Shown here: positions 9,920 through 17,896 of the stretch, in pieces | Numbering within the stretch: the stretch's first letter is position 1 | How the letters are laid out: the number at the start of each line of letters is the position of its first letter | NCBI GenBank assembly: GCA_003153775.1 | Contig: PMBI01000059.1 | Span: 64,647-128,646 of the forward strand | Length of the DNA: 64,000 nucleotides | DNA from: Syntrophaceae bacterium | Lineage (GTDB): Bacteria > Desulfobacterota > Syntrophia > Syntrophales > UBA2185 | Direction of reading: 5' to 3' | Translations under genes and position numbers: made by a program | The notes under the pieces: generated by a model | Seen by the model: only the letters and a program-made list of their open reading frames with translations | Databases searched by the model: none | Told to the model about the DNA's origin: nothing

Positions 9920-10351
9920 TCATTGGATGCTCTTGAAGACTCCATCTATTTTAGCCATCAGTTCTTCAGGAGTCACCGGCTTGGCTATAAAATTCCTTCC
10001 CCCTATAATTCCCTCTTGTGATTGAACCTGCCGTCTTGATGCGATGGCGGTAATGAATAATATGGGGATCTTCCGCGTTCTTGGGCTATCGAACAGTAGC
10101 TCCGCCACCTGACCGCCGCCCATTTCCGGCATAATTATATCGAGAAGAATTAAATCAGGACGCTCTTTCGAGGCCAGGACTACGCCGCTGCTTCCGCTCG
10201 TAGTTGTCATTATCTCAAATCTACCAGTCTTCTCAAGGTTGAGCTTGACAAAAAAGCAGAAATCTTCTTCGTCATCAATGAGCAATATTCTCTTCTTTTC
10301 AGGCGCTGCTTTTGATTTGACTTGTTCGGCCATGATGCTCTCCTGTATCAA
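9920..10351 (-). CDS. Single-domain response regulator (CheY-like)
   Basis: RILLIDDEEDF; LILLDIIMPEMGG; FIAKPVTPEEL. Confidence 0.9.
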   Translation of the reverse strand: MIQESIMAEQVKSKAAPEKKRILLIDDEEDFCFFVKLNLEKTGRFEIMTTTSGSSGVVLASKERPDLILLDIIMPEMGGGQVAELLFDSPRTRKIPILFITAIASRRQVQSQEGIIGGRNFIAKPVTPEELMAKIDGVFKSIQ

Positions 10352-10372
10352 TGATTGAAATCGTCTGCATTG

Positions 10373-10525
10373 TTAAACGCAATCGCCGACGGCGGCGATA
10401 ACGCCTAAGGCTGCCAGTTTCTCGGACTGGATCAGCTGACTCTGTGGCTCTTCGTCTTCTTCAAGCGCGGCTTCGCGGGAGTTGATGAGGGTTTGCGCAA
10501 AAAACTCCGTTGTTCCTACAACCGG
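10373..10525 (-). pseudogene. Decayed histidine-kinase fragment (region leading to the H-box)
   Basis: Open minus-strand frame PVVGTTEFFAQTLINSREAALEEDEEPQSQLIQSEKLAALGVIAAVGDCV*; the QLIQSEKLAALGVIAA segment is typical of HisKA domains but is cut off before the catalytic His. Confidence 0.6.
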
Positions 10526-10533
10526 CGCTCTAT

Positions 10534-12093
10534 TTAACCCACGGGTAATTCGACAACAACCTCGGTTCCTTCCTGAGGCTTACTATCTATCCGGATAGTG
10601 CCGTGGTGTTTGTCAATTATCCCTTTCGTGATGGAGAGTCCCAGGCCTGTGTTTCCCAAATTATCCTTTGTTGTGAAAAAAGGATCGAACGCTTTTTCAA
10701 TCTTGTCTGCAGGGATGCCGCAACCCACATCGGTAAATGAGATCCGCAGATACGGCTGATCATCTTGATTTCTTATCTGCCGTACGCCGATCGTTATCGT
10801 TCCACCGTCCTCCATGGCCTCTACCGAGTTTAAGAGAATATTGGCGAATGCCTGTTTGATTTGATCGGTGTCAATGCTCACCGGTGGTGCATCCGGCGCG
10901 TATTGCCTGACTACCTGTATGTGTTTGGTGTCGATCTGATGTTCTACAAATGACAGGGTCTCCTCTATGACAGGCGTAATCTCCACTTTTTCCGTCTGAA
11001 TTGATATCTGACGTGTGAAACTGAGAAGCCCTTTCACTATAGTATCCGCCCGCTCCGCTGATTTCCTGATTCGTTCCACGGCGTCAGCCAGCAAAGGATC
11101 AGAGCCGGACGATGTTTTCAAATATTCGATGCCCTGAATAATGATGGCGAGAGGATTTTTCACCTCATGTGCAATCCCCGCGACAAATGTGCCTACAGCG
11201 GCTAATTTCTCGGCCTGCATCAAGTCTTCGTGCAATCTTTTCTGGATTTCCTCTGCGCGCTTGCGATCGGTAATTTCCTGCTCCAATTTGATGTTTCGCT
11301 CCTCTATATCTTCTATATAATCTGCAATCTGTGATTGAAGCAGTGCATTCTCGAGGGTTAATTTGATCTCAATAAGCATGGTTGATAAGAGACTTTCATC
11401 CTTGGCATCGAAAGCCCCTTCTGATTTTTTGCGCGACAGGTTAATAATAGCTGTGACATCGCCCTTGTGCCTCGCATAGATGGGTATGCTGAGAAAGGAA
11501 GGCGAACCGTATTTGGGATCGTTTTTCTTCTGGGTCCTCGGATCCCTCTCGATATCCTTCACGAGGAGAGGTTTTCCTTCGGTAATTACCTGCTTAATGA
11601 CAGAGTCTGCGATATCGATATATTCGCCTTTTTTCAAACCGCCCTTTATGCCTCTCGATCCGACAAGGCGAAGGCGTTTCGTATCGGGATCGACAACAAA
11701 TGACGAGCCGATCTGGGAATTTGTCACTGAAAGTGCAGCATCAAGAAAAGTATTAAGAAGATCTTCGAAGTCCCTATTTTGGAAGGCTTTATTTGCAACA
11801 TCCTTGATGGCCGTGAGTTCTATGTGGCTTTGAGACGCCTGTTCCGTCAGTTCTTGTATAACAGATTCTGCGAAGGAGAAGACATTGTCGAATATACTGA
11901 AAAGTATATATAAGCCGGTAAGGACGATGAGCAAAATAATGACAAAGAGCGTGCTTACATAGTAAGTAAAGGTTACGTCCGCATCATAATGCATGTACAC
12001 GAGGATCAGTGCCGGAAACACAATAATCGATGATCCCACGAGGACAAATTTTCTTTTTACATCCCTGTTTATCGTGCTGAATCTTTCATCCAC
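10534..12093 (-). CDS. Membrane sensor histidine kinase with GAF domain
   Basis: Two N-terminal TM segments, GAF-like region, EKLAAVGTFVAGIAHEVKNPLA H-box, NILLNSVEAM, GNTGLGLSITKGII. Confidence 0.9.
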   Translation of the reverse strand: MDERFSTINRDVKRKFVLVGSSIIVFPALILVYMHYDADVTFTYYVSTLFVIILLIVLTGLYILFSIFDNVFSFAESVIQELTEQASQSHIELTAIKDVANKAFQNRDFEDLLNTFLDAALSVTNSQIGSSFVVDPDTKRLRLVGSRGIKGGLKKGEYIDIADSVIKQVITEGKPLLVKDIERDPRTQKKNDPKYGSPSFLSIPIYARHKGDVTAIINLSRKKSEGAFDAKDESLLSTMLIEIKLTLENALLQSQIADYIEDIEERNIKLEQEITDRKRAEEIQKRLHEDLMQAEKLAAVGTFVAGIAHEVKNPLAIIIQGIEYLKTSSGSDPLLADAVERIRKSAERADTIVKGLLSFTRQISIQTEKVEITPVIEETLSFVEHQIDTKHIQVVRQYAPDAPPVSIDTDQIKQAFANILLNSVEAMEDGGTITIGVRQIRNQDDQPYLRISFTDVGCGIPADKIEKAFDPFFTTKDNLGNTGLGLSITKGIIDKHHGTIRIDSKPQEGTEVVVELPVG

Positions 12094-12250
12094 AGTGACA
12101 CCCCTCTTGCTTGTCAGTTAAATGATTTCTACTTTTAACTCAAAACGGCTCAAGACGCAAAGATTTTTCACATAAAGTTCACATCAAAGACGGATGGGGT
12201 CTGTGGGGCGGCACCAGTAATCGGAAGTGCATAGCGTCAGTAAATTGACG

Positions 12251-13408
12251 TTATGGGATACCATGGGTGGAGGCGTTATCGCTAAGGGTACAGGTGAGGG
12301 CTCCTGTGATCTGAACATTGCCATCCCGGCCATTGACGCTTGCCCCGTTCCAGTCTGTTGTTCCGGCGTCGTTAGTTGCCGACATGTTGAAGGTGATGGC
12401 AGATCCACAGGCAGTAGTCGTGCATGCCGAATCAGAGTAAAAAGCGATAGAGCTTCCCTGATAGATATCGATGTAACAATCGCCTGCGGCACATACGCCA
12501 AGTGCTGTTGAGTTAATCGTTACGCAACCATTGGTTCCAGCAAGTCTGGCATAGTGCGTGGCCCCTGAATTATTCTGTATCCTGATCTTGGTTTTCTGCG
12601 TTGTGCATACCTTGTTATATAATTCGCCGTACGTGAGTTCGGCAATGAGATTTCCGTATGTGTTATCATTTGTCCTGTTGGCCGTTTCGTATTCGCGGGA
12701 CGAACCCGCTACGTTCTTCCCTGTCAGTCCGAGTGGTGCATTGAAGACGTTTTCTGCAGGCGTCTGGCTGATGGCTACTGAGGCGACACCGTAGCCCTGG
12801 CCTGCGGCACCGATATTGCCGTCATCCGCCCCATCGTTCTGGTTCGTGACGCACGGCACGCGCAGTACGCCCGCGTCTGCTGCATGAGACAGATATTCAA
12901 ATAAGACACCGCAGAAAGAACCCTGTGTGGTGTTGGTAAGCCCGCCCTGCGCGCCTGCTGCGGTATCGTAACTTATGTCATAAAAAAACACACTGCCGAA
13001 GGAATCTCTGCCTCCCGGCAACTGGAGCTGCAGGGTCTGGAAAGGCACGTGGCACGGAGGGTTTGCGCAGGTGCAACTGCAAGAAGTGCCGCAAGCAGTG
13101 GGGTCGGGGTTTGATACGCCTGTATTATTCGGCGGGATTGTCGTATCGGGGCAGGGGAGCCTCCCGTTCGCTATGGCAAAACTGATGACGGAATTTTTAA
13201 TATTGTCGAGGTTCGTTCTTGTCGTGGATAATCTTGTGCTCGCTATAGATGATCGCCAGAATGTAACGCCGGCGCCCAGCATCAATCCAATTATTACGAG
13301 AACCACTGAAATTTCGACCAGCGAAAAGCCTTTTGGTGAATTCGCCACAAATCTGTCTTTTAAATCCTCCGCAAAAAGGATTTGTTCATTTTTTTCTGTG
13401 CCAGGCAT
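12251..13408 (-). CDS. Prepilin-type N-methylation domain protein (large minor-pilin/pseudopilin-like)
   Basis: PKGFSLVEISVVLVIIGLMLGAG class III leader; Cys-rich segment ACGTSCSCTCANPPC. Confidence 0.8.
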   Translation of the reverse strand: MPGTEKNEQILFAEDLKDRFVANSPKGFSLVEISVVLVIIGLMLGAGVTFWRSSIASTRLSTTRTNLDNIKNSVISFAIANGRLPCPDTTIPPNNTGVSNPDPTACGTSCSCTCANPPCHVPFQTLQLQLPGGRDSFGSVFFYDISYDTAAGAQGGLTNTTQGSFCGVLFEYLSHAADAGVLRVPCVTNQNDGADDGNIGAAGQGYGVASVAISQTPAENVFNAPLGLTGKNVAGSSREYETANRTNDNTYGNLIAELTYGELYNKVCTTQKTKIRIQNNSGATHYARLAGTNGCVTINSTALGVCAAGDCYIDIYQGSSIAFYSDSACTTTACGSAITFNMSATNDAGTTDWNGASVNGRDGNVQITGALTCTLSDNASTHGIP

Positions 13409-13469
13409 CGATGGGCCTCGTCGTCAGTGAATTGACCCTCGTCCGAGAAAAGTATGAGAAAAAGATGGA

Positions 13470-13504
13470 GACAGATAAGGGGAGGCCATGTCCCCTTATC
13501 TGTC
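13470..13504 (-). terminator. Strong hairpin between the two pilin-like genes
   Basis: Perfect 14-bp stem GACAGATAAGGGGA / TCCCCTTATCTGTC with 7-nt loop; T-rich tract follows in minus orientation. Confidence 0.7.
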
Positions 13505-13583
13505 GATAAGGAAAAGCGCCGGCAGCAGGAAAATCGGAGCCGGCAATGTACCGAATGCGCTTACTGCCTTACGTGAATTTCGC

Positions 13584-14228
13584 TTAGAGCTTGAACTCAA
13601 GCTGGAAAACACCAGTGGTGGCTGCCATATAGTCTGTCTTTCCCCTTATTGTGCCCGTCGCCGCTCCCGCGGGCGTAGCAAGGTTTCCGTCGTCAAATTG
13701 CTGATCGATGAGCTGGCAGACGTCATACGGCATATTCTGGAAATGTATCCAGTGAGTCAGGAGTTTGGGTACGAGAGGCGCTTCGTAATAGCTGACGGCA
13801 ATAGCCCCGCCATAGGGATGCACGGGGTTGGTGAAGCCGCTACCCGCAAGAATACCTGACTGCCTCAGTTCAGCCCAGAGGTCACACTGTTCCGTACCTG
13901 TCGCCGCGCAGGCGAAATCGGCGGGTGTAGTTGCGGCGCCGACGTCTATCAGGGCATTGCCATCGCCGCTTGTAACCACAGGATTTGAAAATCTTGCTGC
14001 AGCTTGCGGGTCGTCGCCGGGATAATACTGATACCTGTCAAAGTAGGTATAGATTGCAGCGGCGATCTCCTTCTGCATGTTGTACGTTCTTTTAATCTTT
14101 GCGTTCGTGATGAGCTCCTGCCCCTTGATGACGCCGGCAAGAATCAAGCCGATGATTACCAGCACGATTGCCAACTCCACAAGGGTAAAACCTCTTTCAC
14201 GGTTGATTGCGTAATTAAACATCTTCAC
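13584..14228 (-). CDS. Prepilin-type N-methylation domain protein (probable main pilin/pseudopilin)
   Basis: NRERGFTLVELAIVLVIIGLILAGVIKGQELI; upstream GGGAGGTG. Confidence 0.85.
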   Translation of the reverse strand: MKMFNYAINRERGFTLVELAIVLVIIGLILAGVIKGQELITNAKIKRTYNMQKEIAAAIYTYFDRYQYYPGDDPQAAARFSNPVVTSGDGNALIDVGAATTPADFACAATGTEQCDLWAELRQSGILAGSGFTNPVHPYGGAIAVSYYEAPLVPKLLTHWIHFQNMPYDVCQLIDQQFDDGNLATPAGAATGTIRGKTDYMAATTGVFQLEFKL

Positions 14229-14274
14229 CTCCCTTTTTTGTCATCAAAATAGGCGGTTACACTCATATGGTTGC

Positions 14275-14303
14275 ATTAAAAGTCTGTGAACAGTAATTGT
14301 CAA
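14275..14303 (-). promoter_or_regulatory. Sigma-70-like promoter upstream of the pilin gene
   Basis: Minus strand TTGACA-N17-TTTAAT. Confidence 0.55.
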
Positions 14304-14316
14304 GTGTAAAATAATT

Positions 14317-15387
14317 TTACTCTCTCTTGCCATTTGGTAGCGTGACCTCAAATGTCACGCCTGCCAGCTCAGGAAGAACACGGATATCCCCTTTAATGGC
14401 GTTCGCAATGTTCTTTGCCTGAAAGAGGCCGATTCCCAGCCCCCCTTTCTTTGTGGAATAAAAGGGCTCGAATAGCCGGGCATTGCCGTCTATGGGGCTT
14501 CCCGTATCGGAGATCTCGATTCTTAAGCCTTCTTCTGTAGAAGCTATATCGATACGGCAGGTGATATCCGGTTCGCTCAGGGTCTTGTCGTAAACATTTC
14601 TCAAGATGTTGTCGAAAACGGAAATGACCTTGTACTGCTCGGCGACGATCGAACCCTCGCCTCTTACAGTGCAGTTGAGCCTGTAGTGCTTTGCCAGATT
14701 TTCCAGTGAGGCTCTTATATCTATCGTCGTCTTATCGACCGTCTCGACATCAGCGCCTTTTTCCATCTCGAGAAGGCTGATGATTGCCGCTCCCCGCCGG
14801 GATTGTGCGGGAAGGGTTTCTTTAAGATAAGAGATGAAACGCTCCTGTCTTTCCGGAGTTTCTAAATGGCGCACGTTATATGAGAGAAATTCTATGAATT
14901 GGGCGAGATTCTTGGCATCGTGGAGGATAAATGTCTGGAGCTTGGAAAATTTGTAAAAGGCTTCGTGAATAACTTTAATCCTCAGGAGCACATCCATTTC
15001 GACGAGGAAGAAGAGAATTTCAAGGACTATCATATTCAGATAGTATTGCTCACCCCGTGAATGACGCGGCATGATTCCGATTCTTATCCGGTAATCGACT
15101 CTCTGTACTTCTTTTTCAAGATACTCTCCGCGAAGGGCTTTCTCGTTCTCAAGGGCCGTGTTCAGGTAGAGGACATCATAATACAGATCATCTATATTTA
15201 TTTTTCTTAGGACCTGTATAACCGCCGGCAAGAAGCGCTGAATATCGCATTCGAGCACGGTATTGAGGTCGAAGAGTTCCAGTATGGAACGGATGGCCTT
15301 TCGCGTGAGGTATCTGATGTAAATGAGAACGCCGATGATAACGAGACCGGCAAAAATAAAGAAAGGATAGATGGATTCAATCGTCAT
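14317..15387 (-). CDS. Membrane sensor histidine kinase (PrsK-like C-terminal half)
   Basis: N-terminal TM; FILHDAKNLAQF H-box; VFDNILRNVYD; GGLGIGLFQAKNI. Confidence 0.8.
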   Translation of the reverse strand: MTIESIYPFFIFAGLVIIGVLIYIRYLTRKAIRSILELFDLNTVLECDIQRFLPAVIQVLRKINIDDLYYDVLYLNTALENEKALRGEYLEKEVQRVDYRIRIGIMPRHSRGEQYYLNMIVLEILFFLVEMDVLLRIKVIHEAFYKFSKLQTFILHDAKNLAQFIEFLSYNVRHLETPERQERFISYLKETLPAQSRRGAAIISLLEMEKGADVETVDKTTIDIRASLENLAKHYRLNCTVRGEGSIVAEQYKVISVFDNILRNVYDKTLSEPDITCRIDIASTEEGLRIEISDTGSPIDGNARLFEPFYSTKKGGLGIGLFQAKNIANAIKGDIRVLPELAGVTFEVTLPNGKRE

Positions 15388-15976
15388 GGGTTCTCCTGAC
15401 GCCGAACTTCTTCAGGAAATAATAGAGACTCTCTCTTTTTACACCGAGTATTTTTGCCGACTGGTAAACGTTGAAATTCGTATCCCTCAATATCCTGAGG
15501 ATAATATTCTTGTCTGCCTCGTCCCGCAGTGTCTGCAGACCCTTACCCATCTCAACATCCAGTGAGATTTTCTTGATCCCCTGCTTCTCGAGTTGTTCTT
15601 CCGTTTCTTTGAACAGCAGAGCCCGTTCAATGGAATAGAGAATTTTTTCCGTGCTTGCCGGTTTCAGAATGTAGTCGAATGCCCCTGCCTTGATTGCTTC
15701 CAGGGCTACCCCTTCCGTCTTCTGGCCCGTGAGGATCAGAACCTTGCAAGAGTATCTGTCCAGCACATGATCGAGCACCCTTAGCCCCTCATCGTGCGTG
15801 CCTTCGTAGGGAGGCAATCCAAGGTCGAGGATGACGATATCAATTTTATTGGTCTTAAGGGCGTCGAAGGCCTCTTTCTTATTTCCCGCCTCAAATATGG
15901 AATGCGTATTCTCGAGAAAAAAGCGAATCTGCTTTCTTAGAGCAACGTCATCTTCGATGAGGAGGATGGAAACCAT
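15377..15976 (-). CDS. Response regulator with Fis-type HTH and no AAA+ domain (PrsR/ActR-like)
   Basis: ILLIEDDVALRKQ; IVILDLGLPP; DYILKPAS; C-terminal NVYQSAKILGVKRESLYYFLKKFG. Confidence 0.85.
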   Translation of the reverse strand: MVSILLIEDDVALRKQIRFFLENTHSIFEAGNKKEAFDALKTNKIDIVILDLGLPPYEGTHDEGLRVLDHVLDRYSCKVLILTGQKTEGVALEAIKAGAFDYILKPASTEKILYSIERALLFKETEEQLEKQGIKKISLDVEMGKGLQTLRDEADKNIILRILRDTNFNVYQSAKILGVKRESLYYFLKKFGVRRTHDD

Positions 15977-16180
15977 GATTCAGTCCCGTCAGTGCCGCTT
16001 AATTAGCTTGTCAGAATAAGTAATTGATATGAAAATATTTTGCAATTACAATTTTATGTGGTAGTTTGCATTAGGACTCTATTGTGTCCCGGAGATTTCT
16101 TGCATGTAGCATGATTGCCGTTGTGAAGCGTGCATGCGCGAAGGAACATTTTTGAGAATGAATTCAATAGCGAGCGCATT

Positions 16181-16265
16181 CCCCGCGGCTTGCTCCGGGG
16201 TAAGCGAGCGAATGCCGAATGACTGTTCCCCAAGAATCGAAGGTTCTCCGCAGCTTGCTGCGGAG
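16181..16265. repeat. REP-like double palindrome
   Basis: CCCCGCGGCTTGCTCCGGGG (16181-16200) and CTCCGCAGC-TT-GCTGCGGAG (16246-16265, perfect 9-bp stem), both containing a GCTTGCT core. Confidence 0.7.
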
Positions 16266-16283
16266 AGCTTCAATGTAAAAACG

Positions 16284-16814
16284 ATGCTGCGTCTGTCCTT
16301 CGTAATTTTTGTCTTTTCTCTGATTCTCTGTCCGGTACATGCGCACGCCTTCTGTTTTGAAGAAGCCGGCAAGGCCCATAATATCAGCCATGATCTTCTT
16401 GAGGCGATAGCGAGCGTGGAATCCGGGTTGAACGCAAAGGCCGTCCACATAAATGGAAATGGGACAGCGGACCTGGGATTGATACAGATCAACTCTGCGT
16501 GGATCGATCCCATGCGACTGAATAGGGAAGAGCTTATTTCGAATCCCTGCTATAACGTTAAGGCCGGTGCGGGAATTCTCAGGCAATGCATAGACACGCA
16601 TGGATATACATGGGAAGCTGTCGGGTGTTATAACGCCAAGAGTAGGGATAAACGGGTCGGGTATTCGTGGAAGATATACCGTGAGCTTAAGAAGGAGAAG
16701 GGAAGAACGTTGGCAAAGAAGAAGGAACGATTGCCCGACGGTGCAGGTTCGGGACAATCACTGTATTTCCGGGTGCGTGACGCCGAAAGCCACGTCGTTA
16801 GCGAACAACCATGA
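16284..16814 (+). CDS. Lytic transglycosylase (SLT domain), secreted
   Basis: Signal peptide MLRLSFVIFVFSLILCPVHAHA; ASVESGLNAKAVHINGNGTADLGLIQINS. The listed ORF start 16134 reads through the REP element; ATG 16284 is in frame and preferred. Confidence 0.88.
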   Translation: MLRLSFVIFVFSLILCPVHAHAFCFEEAGKAHNISHDLLEAIASVESGLNAKAVHINGNGTADLGLIQINSAWIDPMRLNREELISNPCYNVKAGAGILRQCIDTHGYTWEAVGCYNAKSRDKRVGYSWKIYRELKKEKGRTLAKKKERLPDGAGSGQSLYFRVRDAESHVVSEQP

Positions 16815-17896
16815 GTCTGATTACCGATCTACTCTCCAAAGTCAAGCAGCGGGAAGGGAGCAGGGACGTCCCCCCGACCCTGACGGATGCAGTTTCCAAG
16901 TCAAGGGCGGAGAGGCAGACCAGAAAAAAGCTGGGAGTGATCCTTCTTCTCATCTTCTTGCTGATTGGTGGATGGTTCGGCGTGGTTTCGCTTATGGAGA
17001 ACTTGAAGGAGCGACCTGCGGTTGTGCGTGCGCCGGTCCCGCCCACGCCTGCATTTGTGCCGTCCTCTCAGCCGGCAACTCCTACTTTGCAGGCTCAGCC
17101 GCATACAGATGCAGCCGTGGCAGGCGCGAAGGCTTCAAGTATGGCTGGGACCGTCCCAATGACTGAACGAATGAAGGCGTCCCCTGCGCGTTCCTATAGA
17201 AAACGGATCAAAGCGAGAAAATTCACCGAAGGGACTGTACTGGAAAAGGATGGCCCCATGAACGAGGTGAGAAGGGAGAAGGCATCTGGCGAAGAACTGT
17301 CCGGTTCGACAAAGGCATCGCAGGTATTTAACAGGGATGATAAGGATTTTGCACTATATGCGGCGCGCACATATGAGACGCAGGGAAAATATCATCAAGC
17401 CCTTTTACAGTATAAGACTGTGCTCGCCATGGAGCCCAGTAATTACGCTGTCATGAATAACATATCCGGCATGCTCATTTATCTTGGTTCATACGAGGAA
17501 TCCATGAAGTATGCGCGAAGGGCTCTTAATCTGAGGAAAGACAATGTACCTTCTTTGGTTAATATAGGTATTAATTACAGCTATCTTGGCAAGCCTTCGG
17601 AGAGCGAAGACTGTTTCCGGCGGGCATTGACAATAGAGCCGGGAAATCGTTACGCACTCTTGAATCTTGCGCTGCTTTATGAGAAGCAGAGCGCCTTTGA
17701 CAAGGCCGATCAATATTACGAGAGGCTCTCGCAGGAGGGAGATGCCGAGGGTTATATGGGGTTGGCGCGAATAGCTGAGAAGCAGAATAGAATTGCCGAT
17801 GCAACCCATTTTTACAGGATGGTGAAATCAATGGATAACACGGATTCCAAGGCATCAAATGCGGCAAGCGAGAGATTAATGAGGCTTACGAAGTGA
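16811..17896 (+). CDS. TPR protein, MshN-like
   Basis: One TM, then TPR repeats (ALLQYKTVLAMEPSNYAVMNNISGMLIYLGSYEESMKYARRAL); ATGA overlap with the upstream SLT gene. Confidence 0.7.
   Translation: MSLITDLLSKVKQREGSRDVPPTLTDAVSKSRAERQTRKKLGVILLLIFLLIGGWFGVVSLMENLKERPAVVRAPVPPTPAFVPSSQPATPTLQAQPHTDAAVAGAKASSMAGTVPMTERMKASPARSYRKRIKARKFTEGTVLEKDGPMNEVRREKASGEELSGSTKASQVFNRDDKDFALYAARTYETQGKYHQALLQYKTVLAMEPSNYAVMNNISGMLIYLGSYEESMKYARRALNLRKDNVPSLVNIGINYSYLGKPSESEDCFRRALTIEPGNRYALLNLALLYEKQSAFDKADQYYERLSQEGDAEGYMGLARIAEKQNRIADATHFYRMVKSMDNTDSKASNAASERLMRLTK

Noticed and set aside
12130-12190. GACGCAAAG near a sensor kinase gene, reminiscent of a GEMM c-di-GMP riboswitch
   Set aside because: Only the short GACGCAAAG string matches; no surrounding GEMM paired elements or GCCUCCGG segment found.
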